Assembly: GCA_031280065.1 (NCBI GenBank)
Contig: JAITHH010000331.1
Span: 1 to 8,094 of the forward strand
DNA: 8,094 nucleotides
From: Treponema sp.
GTDB taxonomy: Bacteria > Spirochaetota > Spirochaetia > Treponematales > Breznakiellaceae
Reading direction: 5' to 3'
This document shows positions 4,506 through 8,094 of this stretch, piece after piece (positions within the stretch are counted from its first letter, which is position 1; every line of letters begins with the position of its first letter). The notes under the pieces are model-generated. The model had not been told where the DNA came from, did not search any database, and saw only the letters and a program-made list of their open reading frames with translations. A program made the translations under genes and the position numbers.

Positions 4506-6746
4506 ATGGGTAAAAAAAGCTGGCTGGGAAAATATTTTTGGTCCTACCTCCTCATCGGCGTCTTCCCCCTGCTCCTGGGCTTTGTGTTTTACTATACGAA
4601 CATCACCACCGTGGAGCGGGAGGTGGCGAACAACAATTTCGCCGCCCTGGAAAAGGCCGGGAAGGAACTGGATTACATGGCCGGGGAGATGAAAAACATC
4701 GCCTACCATCTTTCGGGGTACCTCACCGAAACCTTCCCCGGGTCCTTTGATGAGGGCGCCGCCCCCAAGGACCTGTTGTCCCAGCGGCTCAAGACCTACG
4801 AGGAGGCGCTTAAATTCCCGGTGAGCATCGTCCTTTTTTTCCGGGGACGGACCGAGCTGTACACTTCCCAGGGGATCATGGCCTACCGGGATTTCGAGCG
4901 GGCCGTGGAAAGGGAAGGGGACCTTACCATGTCGGGCTTTTACACCGCCATCAACGGCCTGCGGAACAACGCCTCCTACCGGCTTGCCCACAACTTTTTC
5001 TCCGGCCGGAAGGACGCCACGGGGGTGGTGTATTTCTACCCCCTGCCTTACCTGGACATGATTCCCCGGGCGACCCTCTGTTTTATCTTCCAGAGCGTCA
5101 GCATCAGCGGGGTCCTGGAAAATTATCTGGGGGAAAACGCGAGGACGGTTTATTGTTTCAACGAAATGCTCAAGCTCTTGTACGCCGGGGGGTCCCCGAA
5201 TTTGCCCGAAAGTTTTACCAAGCCCCTGGCGGGAATCAAAGGGGTGGGGGTCCAGAAACGGAGGATAAACGGCGGACGCTACGTGGTCATGCGGTCCCTG
5301 TCGGAAAATACCGGCGTGAGCCTGGTTTCGGTTACGGAGGAGGGGAAATTTTTCTCCCGGATCCGGGATACAAAACTGGTCCTCCTGGGATCTATGGTGC
5401 TGCTGGAACTGATTATCCTCATCCTCGCGGTGGTGATGACCCGGCGGAATTACAAGCCCATCAGCAGCCTGTTAAATAATTTCGGGGGCTCCGGGTGGAA
5501 GCATGAAAGCCAGGGGGATAATGAATTCGATTTTATCATGGGGAAGATGAATACCATTGAAGAAGAGAACCAGGAGCTGGCCCATACCCTGGACCGGCAG
5601 CGGCCCATGGTCGCCTGGTCCTGCATCAGGACGCTCCTCATGGGGGATTACGGCGGCACGGAGGAGATGAACTACTTTCTCAAATGCGCCGCCATCAATT
5701 TTCCCTACCCCTGGTTTTTCGTCCTCATCGCCGCTCCGGTTTACGAAGAGGGCGCGGACCTGAACCGCCGGATATCCCTCCTCCTTTCCGCCCTGGACCG
5801 GCACGATTTTCCCCAATGCCGCCTCTACGGCATCGAGCTTATTCTGGAGCATCAGGCCGCAGTGATCGTCAATGCTGGGGAAACCCGGCGGGAGGGATCG
5901 GATATCCGCAGCGCCGCCGCCGCTTTGCTGACGGACTACCTCGGCGGACAGTACGGCATAAAAATAAAAATCGGCGCCGGGCGGCTCTACGACCGTCCCG
6001 AGGCGGTCAAGGCCTCCTTTCTGGAAGCCAATGCGGTGATGACCGACTACCTCCTGGGGCCCCGGAACGTCATGCTCTTTGAAGAGGCCGCGAGCCTTGG
6101 GAACGAAGGCTGCCGCTATCCGGTGATCGAGCAGTCCCTGTACATCCAGAGCATCAAGCAGGCGAACACCGAAGGCGCCCTCAAGGCGGTGGACGCCATG
6201 GCCGCCAAGGCCGGGGAGGCCGGTTCCATCCCCGTTACCCAGTGCCTGTGCTTCGACATCATCAATACCATGATCCGGGCGGCGAACCAGCTCAACGGCG
6301 AGATTCCCCTCAAGGACCTCAAGGCCCTGACCGGCTTTACTGATCTGGAACAGTTCCGGCTCAAGGTCCGGGAGATAACCGGGGAAATTTGCCGCAGATC
6401 CGGGGAGGCGCGGAAAGAAAAGGACAGCCGCCTCAAGGCCCGGATCATCAGCTATGTCCACGAACAGTTTTGGGCCCCGCAGTTCAGCCTGCAGGAGGTG
6501 GCGGATCATTTCGACATTTCCCCCACCTATCTGAGCCGGTTTTTCAAGCAGGAGACGGGCTATAATTTTATCGAATACATTTCCATGCTCAGGATGGATA
6601 AGGCGAAGGAACTCCTCACCGGCACCGGGAAGCAGATCAAAGAAATCGTCCGCGACGTGGGCTACATGGACACCGCCAGTTTCCTCCGCAAATTCCGGGC
6701 CCTGGAGGGGATAACCCCCGGCCAGTACCGGGAACGGATGAAGTAG
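4506..6746 (+). CDS. Membrane-anchored AraC-family transcriptional regulator
   Basis: This 746-residue protein has a first membrane helix at about 11-31, a long extracytoplasmic sensor region (about 32-288, probably Cache-like), a second helix at about 290-311 and a cytoplasmic linker with EEENQELAHTLDRQ. A middle domain (about 365-530) has a sequence pattern resembling the degenerate GGDEF-like module of YesN-type regulators. A C-terminal AraC/XylS double helix-turn-helix (about 641-746) carries FSLQEVADHFDISPTYLSRFFKQ and VGYMDTASFLRKF...GITPGQY. This is the architecture of Paenibacillus- and Treponema-type regulators that usually control carbohydrate uptake or breakdown genes. ATG 4506 is chosen: it gives a normal MGKKSW anchor start after a G-rich stretch (4491-4502). 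In-frame TTG 4443 and ATG 4461 lie within the foldback. No clear promoter was found. The ligand is unknown; the convergent sulfatase is the only contextual hint. Confidence 0.92.
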   Translation: MGKKSWLGKYFWSYLLIGVFPLLLGFVFYYTNITTVEREVANNNFAALEKAGKELDYMAGEMKNIAYHLSGYLTETFPGSFDEGAAPKDLLSQRLKTYEEALKFPVSIVLFFRGRTELYTSQGIMAYRDFERAVEREGDLTMSGFYTAINGLRNNASYRLAHNFFSGRKDATGVVYFYPLPYLDMIPRATLCFIFQSVSISGVLENYLGENARTVYCFNEMLKLLYAGGSPNLPESFTKPLAGIKGVGVQKRRINGGRYVVMRSLSENTGVSLVSVTEEGKFFSRIRDTKLVLLGSMVLLELIILILAVVMTRRNYKPISSLLNNFGGSGWKHESQGDNEFDFIMGKMNTIEEENQELAHTLDRQRPMVAWSCIRTLLMGDYGGTEEMNYFLKCAAINFPYPWFFVLIAAPVYEEGADLNRRISLLLSALDRHDFPQCRLYGIELILEHQAAVIVNAGETRREGSDIRSAAAALLTDYLGGQYGIKIKIGAGRLYDRPEAVKASFLEANAVMTDYLLGPRNVMLFEEAASLGNEGCRYPVIEQSLYIQSIKQANTEGALKAVDAMAAKAGEAGSIPVTQCLCFDIINTMIRAANQLNGEIPLKDLKALTGFTDLEQFRLKVREITGEICRRSGEARKEKDSRLKARIISYVHEQFWAPQFSLQEVADHFDISPTYLSRFFKQETGYNFIEYISMLRMDKAKELLTGTGKQIKEIVRDVGYMDTASFLRKFRALEGITPGQYRERMK

Positions 6747-6768
6747 GCCGGGCTGCCCGAACCCAATA

Positions 6769-8094
6769 CTAGATTTTTTTCTTCCTCACCGCCTCTTCCA
6801 TGGGGAGTCCCGTGTCGTAATCCAACTGACGGGGTTCGTACTCCTCGTTTTCCCGCTGCCGGGTATAGCCGTCGTTTTCCCAGACCGGCTGTTTGTCCTT
6901 CCGCCAGGGCCGGGCCGTCCACTGATAGCCCCGGTAGATGTCCCGGGTACGGTTCATGTTTTCCAGCAGCGCATCGTGGAGTTTGTTCCGGGCCGCGGCG
7001 GAGTCCTCGCAGTCGATCCGGTTGACCATCTCGTGGGGGTCTTTTTCCAGGTCGTAGAATTCATCCCGGTCCAGAAGGTTAATCACCAGCTTATACCGTT
7101 GGCTGACCGCGGCCCGCATCATTTGAAGGCCGCCGAACCCGTCATGATCCACTTCGTAGCGGGTAAACTCGATGAACACCTCTTCGTTAATGAGCTTCCG
7201 GGTATCGTAAATCTGGGGCAGCATACTCTTTCCCTCAAGGAGTTTGGGGAGGGGGAGGCCCAGGTAATCCATGACCGTGGGAACCAGATCGATATGGGAA
7301 GCCGGGGCATCCACAACTTTGCCCTGTTCTCCCCCCCGGATAATGAGGGGGATATTCGCCACTTCTTTGTACGCCGCGGCGTTCTTGCTTTCCAGTTTAT
7401 GGGCGCCCAGCATATCCCCGTGATCGGAGGTGAAGATCACCAGGGCATCGGGGGCGACTTCGTTCACCCGGCTAATCACCCGGCCTATTTCGGCGTCCAC
7501 AAAACTGTTGCACCCCAGACGCAGGGCCAAGGACCGGGAAGGCCGGTTTATTTCTTCCGCCCCCCGGTGGAGCTTTTCCCCCGCCCAGAGCCGCTGCAAG
7601 AGAGGCTTGTCCGCAAGATCGTCGGAGAAGACCGGACTGTCGTCGAATTTGAAACCCTCGTACATGGTATTGTAGGGGGCGGGGCAGAGGAAGGGACCGT
7701 GGGGTTCGTCGTAGGAGACCGCCAGAAAAAAGGAGTTCTCCCTGTTTTCCTCAAGGAAGTCCAGGGCCCGGCTGGAACAGCGGTGGGCGTAGGTGAACTC
7801 CGCGCACATCCAGGGTTCATAGGCGCTTTCCGGCCGCCGGGATTTACGGCGTTCACCGGGATTGAGTTCTTCCAGGTAGGTCCGCATATCGTACCAGTAC
7901 TTTTTGTCCCAGCCTTCGGGGCAGCGGCCGGTGCCGAAATAATCCCCCCCGTCCAGATGCCACTTCCCGATATAGCCGCAGCGGATTCCCTGACCGGCCA
8001 GGCGCTGGCCGATGGTTTTTACATTGTCCCCCAGGGCGATGGAATTGGCGGTCATGCCGTTGGAATGGGGAAACAGGCCGGTAAACAGGGCCGA
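6769..8094 (-). CDS. Sulfatase, 3' part (N-terminus beyond window)
   Basis: The reading frame stays open to the right edge, so this is the C-terminal part, 441 visible residues, of a sulfatase (alkaline phosphatase superfamily, arylsulfatase-like). The first visible residues SALFTGLFPHSNGM immediately follow where the family signature C/S-x-P-x-R lies, so the formylglycine residue is only a few codons outside. Visible motifs are GYIGKWHLDG (40-49), DEPHGPF (129-135), and the metal-binding SDHGDMLGAHKLESK (223-237), which contains the conserved Asp-His pair. The C-terminal half has FYDLEKDPHEMVNRI, typical of this family. The protein would hydrolyse a sulfate ester; the substrate could be a sulfated glycan, choline-O-sulfate or an aryl sulfate. 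A signal peptide cannot be assessed. It converges on the AraC-type gene with only 22 bp between stops and ends in a basic RKKKI tail. Confidence 0.93.
   Translation of the reverse strand, partial: SALFTGLFPHSNGMTANSIALGDNVKTIGQRLAGQGIRCGYIGKWHLDGGDYFGTGRCPEGWDKKYWYDMRTYLEELNPGERRKSRRPESAYEPWMCAEFTYAHRCSSRALDFLEENRENSFFLAVSYDEPHGPFLCPAPYNTMYEGFKFDDSPVFSDDLADKPLLQRLWAGEKLHRGAEEINRPSRSLALRLGCNSFVDAEIGRVISRVNEVAPDALVIFTSDHGDMLGAHKLESKNAAAYKEVANIPLIIRGGEQGKVVDAPASHIDLVPTVMDYLGLPLPKLLEGKSMLPQIYDTRKLINEEVFIEFTRYEVDHDGFGGLQMMRAAVSQRYKLVINLLDRDEFYDLEKDPHEMVNRIDCEDSAAARNKLHDALLENMNRTRDIYRGYQWTARPWRKDKQPVWENDGYTRQRENEEYEPRQLDYDTGLPMEEAVRKKKI

Noticed and set aside
5472..6509. 345-codon open frame on the minus strand
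   Set aside because: It lies wholly antisense to the AraC-type gene, whose domains are clear; it is a GC-rich shadow frame with no recognisable domain.
6747..6780. Intrinsic terminator between the AraC-type gene and the sulfatase
   Set aside because: CGGGC-T-GCCCG at 6749-6759 is a very small stem, and the T7 run at 6774-6780 is 14 bases further on, inside the sulfatase gene; not convincing.
8053..8055. ATG as the true start of the sulfatase
   Set aside because: The frame continues to the window edge with SALFTGLFPHSNG, a conserved part of the sulfatase family, so the Met is internal.

Overview
The window looks like chromosomal DNA from a GC-rich spirochaete, most plausibly a Treponema of the termite-gut type. 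That is an inference from gene content and composition: a YmdB-like protein that reads like the treponemal form, an RseC-like protein, a YtrA-type GntR regulator paired with a stomatin, a large membrane AraC regulator, and repeat-rich intergenic DNA. No rRNA or other taxonomic marker is present.

Layout. (1) 1-750 is a non-coding tandem array of seven roughly 111-bp units, cut by the left window edge. (2) 770-2598 is a tight three-gene plus-strand operon: a five-repeat TPR protein, a YmdB-family metallophosphoesterase homologue with most metal ligands substituted, and a small two-helix membrane protein of the RseC/MucC type. Both junctions are 4-nt stop/start overlaps, and a good sigma70-like promoter lies between the array and the TPR gene. 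(3) 2599-2701 holds hairpins and a promoter. A perfect 8-6-8 inverted repeat then straddles the start codon of the YtrA-type regulator, and an 8-nt overlap leads into an SPFH/stomatin membrane protein. (4) 4089-4505 has no gene. It is built almost entirely of nested direct and inverted repeats and is bounded by an 18-bp imperfect terminal inverted repeat, so it looks like a roughly 400-bp non-autonomous mobile element. Its right end can fold as a three-way junction just ahead of the next gene. (5) 4506-6746 encodes a 746-residue membrane-anchored AraC-type regulator. (6) 6769-8094 (minus strand, convergent) is a sulfatase whose N-terminus, including the catalytic Cys/Ser, lies just beyond the right edge.

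How the genes may work together. The TPR/YmdB/RseC operon is co-transcribed and probably translationally coupled, but a joint function cannot be read from sequence. The GntR/SPFH pair looks like a self-regulated membrane-stress module, with the operator placed so that repressor binding would block both genes. The AraC-type sensor and the sulfatase sit tail to tail, compatible with sensing and using a sulfated compound, although adjacency is the only evidence.

The most unusual items are the 111-bp array, the degenerate YmdB active site, the operator over a probably leaderless start codon, and the MITE-like intergenic element. No complete new defence or mobile system is evident.
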